Assembly (NCBI RefSeq): GCF_900112225.1
Contig: NZ_FOLD01000015.1
Location: forward strand, 1 to 64,000
DNA length: 64,000 nt
Direction: 5' to 3'
From: Massilia yuzhufengensis
GTDB taxonomy: Bacteria > Pseudomonadota > Gammaproteobacteria > Burkholderiales > Burkholderiaceae_D
The notes below the pieces were generated by a model. It saw only the letters and a list, made by a program, of their open reading frames with translations. It was not told where the DNA came from and ran no database searches. A program made the position numbers and the translations under genes. Positions within the stretch are counted from its first letter, which is position 1, and every line of letters begins with the position of its first letter. Shown piece after piece: positions 8,402-17,872 of this stretch.

Positions 8402-9091
8402 TCAATTCCACGCCGACGGCGAGAACAGGTAACCCTCGCCCCACACCGTCTTGATCTTCTCCGACTCGGCATCGTCGAACTTGCGGCGCAGCTTCGAGAT
8501 GCAGTTGTCGATGCTGCGGTCCAGTCCATCGAACTCGATCCCGCGCATTTTCTTGAGCAGGGCGTCGCGCGAGAGCACGCGGCCGGCCGCTTCGGCCAGC
8601 ACCAGCAGCAGCTTGTATTCGGTATTCGACAGTACGCAAGGCTCGCCGCGCCACATCACGCTGCGGTCGGTGGTGACGATGCGCAGCGCGCCGAACTGCA
8701 GCACGCGCGAGTCCGCGCCGGTCTTGGCCTGGGCAGTGCGGCGCATCAGCGCGCGCAGGCGCGCCAGCAGCACGCGCGGCTGCACCGGCTTGTTCACGAA
8801 ATCGTCGGCGCCCTGTTCCAGGCCCGAGACTTCGTCGTAGGAATCCTCGCGCGCGGTCAGGATCAGGATCGGCACCTCGGACATTTCGCGGATCTGGCGG
8901 CACACCACCATGCCGTCCAGGCCGGGCAGCATCAGGTCGAGGACGACCACGTCGGGCGCGAGCGCCTTGAAGCGCTCCAGCGCCGCATCGCCGCGCGTGA
9001 CGAGATCGACCGCGAACTCGTAGCCGGACAGGTATTCGGTCACGAGCTCCGCCAAACGGGCGTCGTCTTCCACCAACATCACTCGGTACAT
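8402..9091 (-). CDS. RstA-type response regulator (OmpR family)
   Basis: A 229-residue regulator. The receiver domain has acidic residues D9/D10, phospho-acceptor D52 (VVLDLMLPGLDG) and K101 (FVNKP). A winged-helix DNA-binding domain covers about residues 130-229 (LSNTEYKLLLVLAEAAGRVLSR, then RSIDNCISKLRRKFDD and TVWGEGYLF). It should be phosphorylated by the RstB-type kinase at 3957-5258 and control envelope genes, plausibly including those between the two. An AAGGAG ribosome site precedes the ATG. Two direct ACATTT repeats 70-90 nt upstream are a candidate autoregulatory site. Confidence 0.9.
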   Translation of the reverse strand: MYRVMLVEDDARLAELVTEYLSGYEFAVDLVTRGDAALERFKALAPDVVVLDLMLPGLDGMVVCRQIREMSEVPILILTAREDSYDEVSGLEQGADDFVNKPVQPRVLLARLRALMRRTAQAKTGADSRVLQFGALRIVTTDRSVMWRGEPCVLSNTEYKLLLVLAEAAGRVLSRDALLKKMRGIEFDGLDRSIDNCISKLRRKFDDAESEKIKTVWGEGYLFSPSAWN

Positions 9092-9160
9092 GCTGAAATC
9101 TCCTTAGGCCCAGATTGTATAAGACCGGTTGCCCAAAAGCACAGCCCCTACAAAGGGGGG

Positions 9161-9185
9161 ACATTTGCGTACATTTCGGTGACAC
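9161..9185. promoter_or_regulatory. Candidate binding site for the RstA-type regulator
   Basis: Direct repeats ACATTTGCGT and ACATTTCGGT lie head to tail with a 10-bp period and are followed by GACACA. OmpR-family regulators bind such tandem half-sites, and TACATTTCGGTGACA resembles the enterobacterial RstA box TACATNTNGTTACA except for one extra base. It lies between rstA (minus) and the S9 peptidase gene (plus). Confidence 0.4.
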
Positions 9186-9338
9186 ATGGCGTGCGATCGA
9201 TACAGAATCGGAAACATCTTACCCGTCGTCGGAATTGTCTGCTCAAGGCCCCCTCATCCCGCTGATCGGCACGGGACAGGATCGTGTAGAGTTGAAGCGC
9301 GTTTTTCCAATAAACTGACACGCATCGGAGATTGCTGG

Positions 9339-11327
9339 ATGAGACTTGCCCACCGCCCGCTCGGGCTGACCTTGATCGCCACCCTGTTCCTCGCCGCCGG
9401 CGCCGCCACCGGCCAGGAGGCCAGCATCGCCGCGCCGGCCGCGATGGTGCTGGAAAACGTGCCGCCGGTGCGCGCCGGCCTGGCCGCCCAGGTGGCGAAG
9501 TACAACGAGTTCAAGCCGACCTCGTACGCCGCCTGGCACCCGACCCGCCTCGAGATGATCGTCGCGCGCCGCCACGACAATACGCCGCAGCTGTTCCGCG
9601 TCGCCAGGCCCGGCGCGCCGCTCGAACTGATGACCGACTACGCCGAGCCGGTACGCTCGGCCCAGTACGAGCCGCGCCACGGCAAGTACTACGTGTTCGG
9701 GCGCGACAGCGGCGGCAACGAGGTGTTCCGCGCCTACCGCCGCGACGCCGGCACCAGGGCCGGCAATGCCGACGCGATCCCCATCACGCCCGACAACCGG
9801 CGCGTGCAGGACACCGCCTGGGCCAAGGCCAGCGGCAAGCTGCTGTACGTCACGGTGCCGGTTGGGCGCCAGGGCTCGAACGACTCGGTCACCTCCACCG
9901 TCAGCCTCGCCGACCCGCTGCAGCCGGAGCAGGTGCGCATCCTGGCCGAACTGCCGGGCGGCGGCTGGAATTCGTTCGTGTTCTCGCACGACGACAAGCA
10001 GCTGGTGTACAGCGAAACCGTGTCGGCCAACGAGAGCTACCTGTGGCTGATGGATGTCGCCAGCGGCAAGAGCCGGCGGCTTACGGACAAGACCGGGGGC
10101 GACAAGGTGGCCTACAGCGGCGCGGTGTTCGCGCGCGACGGCCGCGGCCTGTATGCGACCAGCGACCGCGGCTCCGAATTCCGCCGCCTGGTCCATATCG
10201 ACCTGGCCAGCGGCATGGAGACCGTGCTCACGCCGGGCATCGAATGGGACATCGACGACATCAGCCTGTCGAAGGATGGCAAGCTGCTGGCCTTTGTCGC
10301 CAACGAAGACGGGACCAGCGTGCTGCGCATGATGCGTACCAGCGACCGCAAGCTGGTGGCCCAGCCCAAGCTGCCGGTCGGCGTGATCGGCCGCATCGAG
10401 TGGCACGACAACAGCCGCAACCTGGCGCTGTCGCTGGCCTCGGCGCGCAGTCCGTCGGAGGTCTACAGCGTCGATGCGAAGACCGGCGCCGTCACGCGCT
10501 GGACCACGCACGAGAAGATGGAGGTCGACATGAACCGTTTTGTCGAACCCTCGCTGGTGCGCTGGAAGTCCTTCGATGGCCGCATGATCTCGGGCTTCGC
10601 CTACCGCGCGCCCGGCGCCAGGTTCCCCGGCAAGCGCCCGGTGATGATCAACATCCACGGCGGGCCGGAAGGCCAGTCCACGCCTGGCTTCCTGGGCCGC
10701 AGCAACTACTACACCGACGAGATGGGCATCACCGTCATCTACCCGAACGTGCGCGGCTCCGCCGGCTACGGCAAGAGCTTCCTGAAGCTCGACAACGGCA
10801 TGCTGCGCGAGGATTCCGTGCGCGACATCGGCGCGCTGCTCGACTGGATCGCGACCCAGCCCGACATGGACGCCACGCGGGTGGCGGTGGTGGGCGGCTC
10901 CTACGGCGGTTACATGACGCTGGCGGTATCGACCATGTACCCGGAGCGCATCGCCGCGGCGATCGACATCGTCGGCATCTCGAACATCGCCACCTTCCTC
11001 GAACGCACCGAAAGCTACCGGCGCGACCTGCGCCGCGTGGAGTATGGCGACGAGCGCGATCCGGAGATGCGCAAGTGGATGGACGCCACGGCGCCAGCCA
11101 GCAACGCGGCGAAGATCAGGAAGCCGCTGTTCGTCGTGCAGGGCAAGAACGACCCGCGCGTGCCGTGGCAGGAGGCCGACCAGATGGTGGCCACGGTAAA
11201 GAAGAACGGCACGCCGGTGTGGTACATGACGGCCAACGACGAGGGGCACGGCTTTGCCAAGAAGCTTAATGCCGATTACCTGTTCTATGCGGGGATCGAT
11301 TTCTTCAATACCTACCTGCTCAAATAA
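9339..11327 (+). CDS. S9 family prolyl oligopeptidase-type serine peptidase
   Basis: A 662-residue exported peptidase with signal peptide (about residues 1-25). An N-terminal beta-propeller (about 50-400; blades such as YYVFGRDSGGNEVFR and GLYATSDRGSEFRRL) precedes an alpha/beta-hydrolase domain with catalytic Ser521 in GGSYGGY, Asp605 in GKNDPRVP and His637 in NDEGHGF. The propeller restricts access to short peptides, as in the acylaminoacyl-peptidase/prolyl oligopeptidase group. The ATG at 9339 has GGAG eight bases upstream and starts the signal peptide; a longer in-frame extension to 9186 lacks both. Location is probably periplasmic. Its 3' end faces ttuC across a palindromic repeat. Confidence 0.9.
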   Translation: MRLAHRPLGLTLIATLFLAAGAATGQEASIAAPAAMVLENVPPVRAGLAAQVAKYNEFKPTSYAAWHPTRLEMIVARRHDNTPQLFRVARPGAPLELMTDYAEPVRSAQYEPRHGKYYVFGRDSGGNEVFRAYRRDAGTRAGNADAIPITPDNRRVQDTAWAKASGKLLYVTVPVGRQGSNDSVTSTVSLADPLQPEQVRILAELPGGGWNSFVFSHDDKQLVYSETVSANESYLWLMDVASGKSRRLTDKTGGDKVAYSGAVFARDGRGLYATSDRGSEFRRLVHIDLASGMETVLTPGIEWDIDDISLSKDGKLLAFVANEDGTSVLRMMRTSDRKLVAQPKLPVGVIGRIEWHDNSRNLALSLASARSPSEVYSVDAKTGAVTRWTTHEKMEVDMNRFVEPSLVRWKSFDGRMISGFAYRAPGARFPGKRPVMINIHGGPEGQSTPGFLGRSNYYTDEMGITVIYPNVRGSAGYGKSFLKLDNGMLREDSVRDIGALLDWIATQPDMDATRVAVVGGSYGGYMTLAVSTMYPERIAAAIDIVGISNIATFLERTESYRRDLRRVEYGDERDPEMRKWMDATAPASNAAKIRKPLFVVQGKNDPRVPWQEADQMVATVKKNGTPVWYMTANDEGHGFAKKLNADYLFYAGIDFFNTYLLK

Positions 11328-11353
11328 CGCGTGGCGGTGAATGTGGCGCCGCG

Positions 11354-11433
11354 GTAGGGTGGGCGGGTTTCCCGCCCGCGCGTTCAACAGGTGCATGCGT
11401 AACTTGAACGCGCGGTCGGCCCGACCACCCTAC
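11354..11433. repeat. Long imperfect palindrome between convergent genes (family B)
   Basis: The left arm starts GTAGGGTGGGCGGGTTTCCC at 11354 and itself contains a GGGCGGG/CCCGCCC hairpin. The right arm (11408-11433) is its inverted, slightly diverged copy. GCGCGTTCAA and TTGAACGCGC extend the pairing inward. The ttuC stop codon (TAG, 11432-11430) lies in the right arm. A further left-arm copy is at 26714-26743. It may act as a two-way terminator. Confidence 0.65.
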
Positions 11434-12497
11434 GCGAGGAGATACTCGCTGATCGCCCGCCCCACGTCGGTGGTGCTGGCCGCGCCGCCCATGTCGGGCG
11501 TGCGCGGCCCGTTCACCAGGCAGTGTTCCATCGCCGCCACGACCGCGTCGTGCGCTTCGGTGTAGCCAAGGAATTCCAGCATCATCGCCCCCGACCAGAT
11601 CATCGCGATCGGGTTGGCGATGTTCTTCCCGTAGATATCGGGCGCCGAGCCGTGCACCGGCTCGAACAGCGATGGGAAGGTCCGCTCCGGATTCAGGTTG
11701 GCCGAGGGCGCGATCCCGATCGTGCCGGCGCAGGCCGGTCCCAGGTCCGACAGGATGTCGCCGAACAGGTTCGAGGCCACCACCACGTCGAAGCGTTCGG
11801 GCGAGAGCACGAAGCGCGCGGCCAGGATATCGACGTGGTACTTGTCCCAGCGAACCTCCGGATAGGATTCGCCGATCGCCGCCACGCGCTCGTCCCAGTA
11901 AGGCATCGAGATGGCGATGCCGTTCGACTTGGTGGCGGCGGTCAGGTGCTTCTTGGGACGGCGCTGGGCCAGCTCGAAGGCATATTTGAGGATGCGGTCG
12001 GTGCCGTGCCGGGTGAAGATCGCCTCCTGCAGCACCAGTTCGCGCTCGGTGCCTTCGAACATGCGCCCGCCCACGGCCGAGTATTCGCCCTCGGTGTTTT
12101 CGCGCACCACATAAAAGTCGATGTCGCCCGGTTTTTTTCCGGCGAGCGGGCAGGGCACGCCCGGCATCAGGCGCACCGGGCGCAGGTTGACGTACTGGTC
12201 GAACTCGCGGCGGAACTTCAGGAGCGATCCCCACAGCGAGATGTGGTCGGGCACGATGTCCGGCCAGCCGACCGCGCCGAAGAAAATCGCCTCGCATCCC
12301 GCCAGCTGGGCCTTCCAGTCGTCCGGCATCATCTTGCCGTGGCGGGCGTAGTAGTCGCAACTGGCCCACTCGAAGGTTTCGTACTCCAGCGCGAAGCCGA
12401 AGCGCTTGCTGGCCGCGTCCAGCGCGCGCAGGCCTTCGGGCATCACTTCCTTGCCGATGCCATCCCCGGCGATCACGGCGATCTTGTGCGTTTTCAT
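11430..12497 (-). CDS. ttuC: Tartrate dehydrogenase / D-malate dehydrogenase (decarboxylating)
   Basis: A 355-residue protein of the isopropylmalate/isocitrate dehydrogenase fold. It begins KIAVIAGDGIGKEVMPEG and carries the substrate-binding loop FRREFDQYVNLRPVRL, the active-site VRENTEGEYS, the conserved AATKSNG and the metal-binding VASNLFGDILSDLGPA. Length and motifs fit the tartrate/D-malate branch (TtuC/DmlA/YeaU), which oxidises (R)-malate or tartrate with NAD+ and Mn2+ in the cytosol. A LysR regulator is transcribed divergently, as is usual for this gene. The last codon lies in a palindromic repeat. Confidence 0.9.
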   Translation of the reverse strand: MKTHKIAVIAGDGIGKEVMPEGLRALDAASKRFGFALEYETFEWASCDYYARHGKMMPDDWKAQLAGCEAIFFGAVGWPDIVPDHISLWGSLLKFRREFDQYVNLRPVRLMPGVPCPLAGKKPGDIDFYVVRENTEGEYSAVGGRMFEGTERELVLQEAIFTRHGTDRILKYAFELAQRRPKKHLTAATKSNGIAISMPYWDERVAAIGESYPEVRWDKYHVDILAARFVLSPERFDVVVASNLFGDILSDLGPACAGTIGIAPSANLNPERTFPSLFEPVHGSAPDIYGKNIANPIAMIWSGAMMLEFLGYTEAHDAVVAAMEHCLVNGPRTPDMGGAASTTDVGRAISEYLLA

Positions 12498-12592
12498 GCT
12501 GGCTCCCTGTGCGTTGATATGTTGGCGATCAGCTTAGCAAGAAAACGCGGTGTATATAATCCCCTCAATTGTGATGCTATAGAACACGAATC

Positions 12593-13504
12593 GTGAATAA
12601 TCAAATCGAGAACGAAGACTTGCGGGTGTTCGTCGCCGTGGTGCGCAAGGGCAGCTTCATCGGCGCGGCCGAGGAACTGGGCATGTCGCCGCCCTACGTC
12701 AGCAAGCGGGTCGGCGTGCTGGAGTCGCTGCTGGGGGTGAAGCTGTTCGAACGCTCGACCCGGCGCGTCGTCATTACCGACGACGGCGAGCAGGTCTACG
12801 CGCGCGCCCAGTTGATCCTCGGGCAGCTCGACGACATGCTCGACGACGTCGCCGAGCGCCGGCGCGAACCGGCCGGCCGCCTGCGCATCTGCAGCAGCTT
12901 CGGCTTCGGCCGCAACGTGGTCGCGCCCGTGATCGCCCGGCTCTCGGCCGCCCACCCCGGCCTGCAGATCCGCTTCGAAGTATTCGATCGGCTGGTCGAC
13001 ACGGTGGCCGAAGGTTTCGACCTCGACGTGCGCATCGGCGACGCTATCGCGCCCCAGCTGGTGGCGCGCAAACTCATGGACAACCACCGCATCCTGTGCG
13101 CCGCGCCGGCCTACATCGCGCGCCACGGCAAGCCGCGCACGCTCAGCGAGCTGGCCAGCCACCAGTGCCTGGCCATCAAGGAGCGCGACCATCCGCTCGG
13201 CACCTGGCGCCTGCAAGGGAAGAACGGCGAAGAATCGGTGCGCGTGTCCGGCGCCCTGTCCACCAACCACGGCGAGATCGCGCTGCGCTGGGCGGTGGAG
13301 GGCGCCGGCATCGTCCTGCGTTCCCAGTGGGACGCCCGCAGCTACCTCGCCGACGGCGCCCTGGTGCAACTGTTGCCCGACTACACCCAGCCGGCCAACG
13401 TCTGGGCCGTCTATCCCCAGCGCCTGGCCGGCTCCGCCCGAGTACGCGTCTGCGTCGACTTCCTGCGCCACCACCTTCAATCCCAACTTCGGGGTCAGGT
13501 CTGA
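12593..13504 (+). CDS. LysR-family regulator, DmlR-like
   Basis: A 303-residue LysR-type regulator starting with GTG. The winged HTH is at residues 8-65 (VRKGSFIGAAEELGMSPPYVSKRVGVLE); the effector-binding domain begins near residue 90 (GRLRICSSFGFG). Divergent orientation to ttuC suggests it activates tartrate/malate use. A TGAT-N9-ATCA sequence at 12515-12531, close to the ttuC start, is a possible LysR box. The final residues RGQV and the stop codon are encoded by a dispersed 29-bp repeat (13487-13515), so the native C-terminus may have been replaced when the repeat inserted. Confidence 0.88.
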   Translation: MNNQIENEDLRVFVAVVRKGSFIGAAEELGMSPPYVSKRVGVLESLLGVKLFERSTRRVVITDDGEQVYARAQLILGQLDDMLDDVAERRREPAGRLRICSSFGFGRNVVAPVIARLSAAHPGLQIRFEVFDRLVDTVAEGFDLDVRIGDAIAPQLVARKLMDNHRILCAAPAYIARHGKPRTLSELASHQCLAIKERDHPLGTWRLQGKNGEESVRVSGALSTNHGEIALRWAVEGAGIVLRSQWDARSYLADGALVQLLPDYTQPANVWAVYPQRLAGSARVRVCVDFLRHHLQSQLRGQV

Positions 13505-13611
13505 CAATCGGACACGGCCTCGGCAGTACAAACGAGATCCCGGCCTTTTTTGCGCAAAATATGTGCAGAAATGGCTGAGCTCGTGTCCAAATGTCAGACC
13601 TGACCCCGAAG
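13487..13611. repeat. Inverted pair of a 29-bp dispersed repeat (family C)
   Basis: Copies at 13487-13515 and, inverted, 13583-13611 share the core GGGGTCAGGTCTGACA, which contains the palindrome GTCAG-GT-CTGAC. Read from either side, the repeat encodes LRGQV followed by TGA and so ends both the lysR gene and the convergent TerC gene. Other copies lie at 27617, 28232 and 28361. Family-like repeats of this kind are often spread by RAYT-type transposases, but none is visible in the window. Confidence 0.75.
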
Positions 13612-15147
13612 GGAACGCTTGATCGCGACTTTGGTGATACGGCGGTTTTCGACGGCGAGGATGTCGTAGCGTACGCCGTCGAGTTCGACCGATTGGCCGA
13701 CTTCGGGCAGCATCTCGAAGCGTTCCAGCAGGAAGCCGGCGAGCGAGCTGTATTCGGCGGCGTCGTCGACCAGGGTGTCCGTTTCCAGCACTTGCTCGAG
13801 CAAGTGCAGGTCGGCGTTGCCGTCGGCTTCCCAGCGGCCCGGGCCTTGCGGGCGGATGGCGGGTTGCTCGTCTTCGTCCGGGAACTCGCCGGCGATGGCT
13901 TCGAGGATGTCGATCGGGGTCAGCAGGCCCTTGACGGTCCCGTACTCATCGGCGACCAGCACCAGCTGGCCGTGCGCGCGCTTGAGCGTTTCCATGGCCC
14001 GCAGCACGCCGGCCGTCTCGGGCAGGACCAGCGGCGCGCGCAGCGGCCCGGTGGGCGATGCGTCGATCCCCTGGCCCAATAGCAGGGAACCGATCAGGTC
14101 CTTGGTGCGGGCGATGCCGATGACATGGTCGATCTCGCCGCGGCACACCGGCAGCAGGCTGTGCGGCGTGGCGTGGAGCTGCTGCAGGAGGCCGGCCGCA
14201 TCGTGGTCGAGGTTGACCCATGACATCTCCGAGCGCGGCGTCATGATCGAGCGCACCGAACGATCGGCCAGCGCCAGCACCCCGCTGACCATGTTGCGCT
14301 CTTCCACCCCGAAGGCTTCTTCCGCGATTGCCGGGCTGTCGGCCGGATCGGCTTGCGGTGCGGCGTGCTTGCGGTTGCCCAGCAGGCGCAGCACCGATTC
14401 CGCGGTGCGTTCGCGGAAGGGCACGCGCGCCTCGTGCTTGAGCGAATTGCGGCGGGCGAACTGGTTCAGGCTTTCGATCACGATCGAAAAACCAATCGCC
14501 GCGTACAGGTAGCCTTTCGGGATATGGAAGCCCAGGCCTTCGGCCACCAGGCTCAGGCCGATCATCAGCAGGAAGCTCAGGCACAGCACGACCACGGTCG
14601 GATGGGCATTGACGAAGCGCGTCAGCGGCTTGGAGGCGAGGATCATGATGCCGATCGACACGATCACGGCCGCCATCATCACGCCCAGGTGGTCCACCAT
14701 GCCCACCGCCGTGATCACGGCGTCGAGCGAGAACACGGCGTCCAGCACCACGATCTGCACCACCACCGAGGCGAAGCTGGCATACACCTTCGTTTGCGAC
14801 TGGGTATGCACGACGCCTTCCACGCGCTCATGCAGTTCGACCGTGGCCTTGAACAGCAGGAACACCCCGCCCAGCAGCAGGATCAAATCCCGCCCGGAGA
14901 AACTGAAGGACCCGAGCGCGAACAGCGGCGTGGTCAGGGTCACCAGCCAGGATACGATGGTGAGCAGGCCCAGGCGCATGCCCATGGCCAGCGTCAAGCC
15001 GATCAGGCGCGCCTTGTCGCGCTGGTGCGGCGGCAGCTTTTCCGCCAGGATGGCGATGAAAATCAGGTTGTCGATTCCCAGAACAATTTCCAGGAGAATT
15101 AAAGTCAGCAGACCCACCCATATGGTCGGGTCGAATAGCCATTCCAT
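13594..15147 (-). CDS. TerC-family membrane protein with CBS and CorC/HlyC domains
   Basis: A 517-residue inner-membrane protein. The N-terminal half (about 1-235) is a TerC domain with several membrane helices and the acidic motifs [16 protein letters not shown] and [21 protein letters not shown] pair follows (about 300-425; [32 protein letters not shown]), then a CorC/HlyC transporter-associated domain at the C-terminus. TerC proteins are linked to manganese or other metal efflux and to envelope metal loading. The ATG at 15147 has GAGG upstream. The last five residues come from the 29-bp repeat (LRGQV, stop). Confidence 0.88.
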   Translation of the reverse strand: MEWLFDPTIWVGLLTLILLEIVLGIDNLIFIAILAEKLPPHQRDKARLIGLTLAMGMRLGLLTIVSWLVTLTTPLFALGSFSFSGRDLILLLGGVFLLFKATVELHERVEGVVHTQSQTKVYASFASVVVQIVVLDAVFSLDAVITAVGMVDHLGVMMAAVIVSIGIMILASKPLTRFVNAHPTVVVLCLSFLLMIGLSLVAEGLGFHIPKGYLYAAIGFSIVIESLNQFARRNSLKHEARVPFRERTAESVLRLLGNRKHAAPQADPADSPAIAEEAFGVEERNMVSGVLALADRSVRSIMTPRSEMSWVNLDHDAAGLLQQLHATPHSLLPVCRGEIDHVIGIARTKDLIGSLLLGQGIDASPTGPLRAPLVLPETAGVLRAMETLKRAHGQLVLVADEYGTVKGLLTPIDILEAIAGEFPDEDEQPAIRPQGPGRWEADGNADLHLLEQVLETDTLVDDAAEYSSLAGFLLERFEMLPEVGQSVELDGVRYDILAVENRRITKVAIKRSLRGQV

Positions 15148-15272
15148 CTTGCATACCTCACGAAGTCGATTGCGCGTCCGGCCAGGTGGCGCTGGACGCA
15201 GGATGCCGGTCGCGCTCGCCACGCCACGCGCAGGCGCGGGCGGGCCGGGACCAGGCCAGTAAAAGCGCGGGA

Positions 15273-15596
15273 CTAGGCGCGCGGTGGCTTGACGGGAGGG
15301 GGGAGGGAATGGCAGCGGCTGCGGGCCTCATGGCCCAGGGCCGCGCGGTCGGGCGGGCCGGCCGGGCGCAAGGACCCCTCGACGTACACGATGTCGTGCA
15401 AGTCCTGGTGGCCGGGCGGCTCGTCCGGGTCGAGGTCGCAGGCCAGCGCGCAGGCCGATCCGCTGTCCGCCTGGACAGTCGCGGCATCCACCGTGGACGC
15501 GACCGGGCCGTCCTGCATCAGCGACGCAGACATGGACAGCGCGAAAACGTTCAGGGGAAACAGCAGGACCAGGAGGATGACGAGCAGTCGTCTCAT
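15273..15596 (-). CDS. Small exported or membrane-anchored protein, unknown
   Basis: A 107-residue protein beginning [21 protein letters not shown], a strong signal peptide or anchor, followed by an acidic part with two cysteines ([19 protein letters not shown]) and a basic, proline-rich tail. It starts at 15596, where the hydrophobic segment begins; no convincing ribosome site is seen. It lies between the TerC gene and sodB, both on the same strand. No family was recognised, and it may not be expressed. Confidence 0.45.
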   Translation of the reverse strand: MRRLLVILLVLLFPLNVFALSMSASLMQDGPVASTVDAATVQADSGSACALACDLDPDEPPGHQDLHDIVYVEGSLRPAGPPDRAALGHEARSRCHSLPPPVKPPRA

Positions 15597-15646
15597 ACGC
15601 AAGCGGGATACATGAGGCTGCCAGTATAGCATGGCGACCACCCGCG

Positions 15647-15672
15647 AAAAAAAGGCCCGCACGCGGCGGGCC
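15647..15672 (-). terminator. Intrinsic terminator downstream of sodB
   Basis: On the minus strand, stem GGCCCGC (15672-15666) pairs with GCGGGCC (15660-15654) and is followed by a run of seven T. It lies 27 nt after the sodB stop. Confidence 0.85.
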
Positions 15673-15698
15673 AGTGGTGCATCAAGAACGAGAAAGGC

Positions 15699-16277
15699 TT
15701 ACGCCATGTTCTGGTTCGCGAATTCCCAGTTGGCGACGTTCCAGAACGCTTCCAGGAACTTGGCGCGGGCGTTGCGGTAGTCGATGTAGTAGGCGTGTTC
15801 CCAGACGTCGGCGGTCAAGAGGGCCTTGTCCGAGGTGGTCAGCGGGGTGCCGGCGTTCGAGGTGTTGACGATGTCGACGCTGCCGTCGGCCTTCTGCACC
15901 AGCCAGGTCCAGCCCGAACCGAAGTTGCCCAGGGCCGATTTGTTGAACTCTTCCTTGAACTTCTCGACCGAACCCCACTTGGCGTTGATGGCGTCCGCCA
16001 CTTTGCCGCTTGGTGCGCCGCCGCCGTTCGGGGTCATGCAGTTCCAGAAGAAGGTGTGGTTCCAGACCTGGGCCGAGTTGTTGAACACGCCACCCGAGGA
16101 CTTCTGGATGATCTCTTCCAGGGACATGTTTTCGTACTCGGTCCCCTTGATCATGTTGTTCAGGTTGGTGACATAGGTCTGGTGGTGCTTGCCATGGTGG
16201 TATTCCAGGGTCTCGGCCGAGATGTGTGGCTGCAGAGCATCTTTGGCGTATGGCAGTGGCGGCAGGGTATGTTCCAT
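15699..16277 (-). CDS. sodB: Iron superoxide dismutase
   Basis: A 192-residue cytosolic Fe-type superoxide dismutase that converts superoxide to peroxide and oxygen. Metal ligands are H27 (EYHHGKHH), H74 (VWNHTFFW), D157 and H161 ([10 protein letters not shown]). The length and residues such as GNFGSGW fit the Fe-dependent SodB group, and no signal peptide is present. It is monocistronic with its own intrinsic terminator. The promoter side faces the convergent-free gap before xseA; no clear operator was identified. Confidence 0.96.
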   Translation of the reverse strand: MEHTLPPLPYAKDALQPHISAETLEYHHGKHHQTYVTNLNNMIKGTEYENMSLEEIIQKSSGGVFNNSAQVWNHTFFWNCMTPNGGGAPSGKVADAINAKWGSVEKFKEEFNKSALGNFGSGWTWLVQKADGSVDIVNTSNAGTPLTTSDKALLTADVWEHAYYIDYRNARAKFLEAFWNVANWEFANQNMA

Positions 16278-16362
16278 GGTTCTTCCTTATTTGGTTGGAC
16301 GGGTTTTGTTCCAGAGCGCCGTTATTCTAAACCGGATAGCGCGGCGTTGCATGTCTGGCTAG

Positions 16363-17724
16363 TCATTCGAGCACTGCTTGCACGCTGGACACGACAATTT
16401 CGGCGCTGCCACCGGCCAAGCGCACGCTGAGCTTGTTGCGCGCCTTGACCTGGGCCGGGTCGCGCAGCACCTCGCCCTTGGCATTGCGCACGATCGCATA
16501 GCCGCGCTCGAGCGTGCGCTGCGGATTCAGCATCTCGAGCTGGGCCGACAGGGCGCCCAGCGCGTCGCGCCGCGCCTTGATCTGCGCGCACAGGCCGGTG
16601 TTCAGGTGGCGCTGGTCGGACAGCAGCTGGGCGCGCAGGGCGCGCATGTCCGGGCGGTGGCGCATCCAGCGTTGCTGCAATTGCGCCAGCACCAGGTTCT
16701 GGCGGTTGATGGGGGTGCGTACGGCGTGCGTCATCGCCGCCGCCATCGACAGCAGCTTCATGCGCTGGTGGCGGATCTGGGCCGATGGGCTCAGCAGGCG
16801 GCGGCTGGCGTTGTCCAGGCCCTGGCTCGCTTCCGACAGGGTGCGGCGCATGGCGCGCCGCAAGTCCTGCGCGTCGCTCGACAGGGAGCCGAGCCAGTCG
16901 GCGCGCGGGGTGGCCGCCAGTTCGGCGGCGGCGGTCGGGGTGGCGGCGCGCACGTCGGCGGCGAAGTCGGCGATGGTGACGTCGGTCTCGTGGCCCACGC
17001 CCGAGATCACCGGGATGGCGCAGGCGTCGATTGCGCGCGCCACGCATTCCTCGTTGAAGCTCCACAGATCTTCGATCGAACCGCCGCCGCGGCACACCAG
17101 CAGCACATCGGCTTCCTGGCGGCGCGAGGCGGTCATGATGGCTTCGGCGATCTTGTCTGCGGAGAATTGGCCTTGCACGGGCGCCGGATACAGGATCACC
17201 CGCACATGCGGGGCGCGGCGGCGCAGGGCGGTGAGCACGTCGCGCAGGGCGGCGGCCTGGGGGCTGGTGACGATGCCGATGGTGCGCGGGAACAGCGGCA
17301 GCGGGCGCTTGCGGTCGGCATCGAACAGGCCCTGGCTGGACAGCTTTTCTTTCAGGCGCAGGAAGGCTTCATACAGCTGGCCGACGCCGGCGCGGCGGAT
17401 GGTTTCGACATTGATCTGGTAGTCGCCGCGCGCGCCGTACAGGGTGACGAGGGCGCGCACCTCGACCTTGTCGCCTTCGCGGGGGGTGAAGCCGGCGTAC
17501 TGGGCGCGGCTGCGGAACATCACCGCGCGCACCTGGGCCGCATCGTCCTTGAGCGTGAAGTACCAGTGGCCGGAACTGGCCCGTGTGAAATTGGAGATCT
17601 CGCCACCGATCCACACCAGCGGGAAACTGCGCTCGAGCAGGCGTGCCACCTGCTGGTTCAGGGTGGTGACGGTGATGACGGGTGGGGCGCTGTAGGCCGG
17701 GTCGGCGTCGGTAAGGGTGTCCAT
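16363..17724 (-). CDS. xseA: Exodeoxyribonuclease VII large subunit
   Basis: A 453-residue XseA. The N-terminal OB fold (about 15-115; [29 protein letters not shown]) binds single-stranded DNA. The catalytic domain includes [32 protein letters not shown] and [19 protein letters not shown], followed by a long helical region and a C-terminal segment with RGYAIVRN. With XseB it degrades single-stranded DNA to oligonucleotides. The ATG at 17724 is used; an in-frame TTG eight codons upstream is possible. Upstream lies the long non-coding module array (17873-18590). Confidence 0.93.
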   Translation of the reverse strand: MDTLTDADPAYSAPPVITVTTLNQQVARLLERSFPLVWIGGEISNFTRASSGHWYFTLKDDAAQVRAVMFRSRAQYAGFTPREGDKVEVRALVTLYGARGDYQINVETIRRAGVGQLYEAFLRLKEKLSSQGLFDADRKRPLPLFPRTIGIVTSPQAAALRDVLTALRRRAPHVRVILYPAPVQGQFSADKIAEAIMTASRRQEADVLLVCRGGGSIEDLWSFNEECVARAIDACAIPVISGVGHETDVTIADFAADVRAATPTAAAELAATPRADWLGSLSSDAQDLRRAMRRTLSEASQGLDNASRRLLSPSAQIRHQRMKLLSMAAAMTHAVRTPINRQNLVLAQLQQRWMRHRPDMRALRAQLLSDQRHLNTGLCAQIKARRDALGALSAQLEMLNPQRTLERGYAIVRNAKGEVLRDPAQVKARNKLSVRLAGGSAEIVVSSVQAVLE

Positions 17725-17872
17725 GGGGCGCAAGAGGCGAAGGTGCAAAGCTGATGCTTATGTCATATCCGGGCCAAAACGACAAGCACCGCAGGCTGCC
17801 GTGCGGCCCGCTCGCCGCGCGGTACTGTGCACAAGTGTTTGTTGCCTTTTTTCAATGCATGCACATGAAAGC

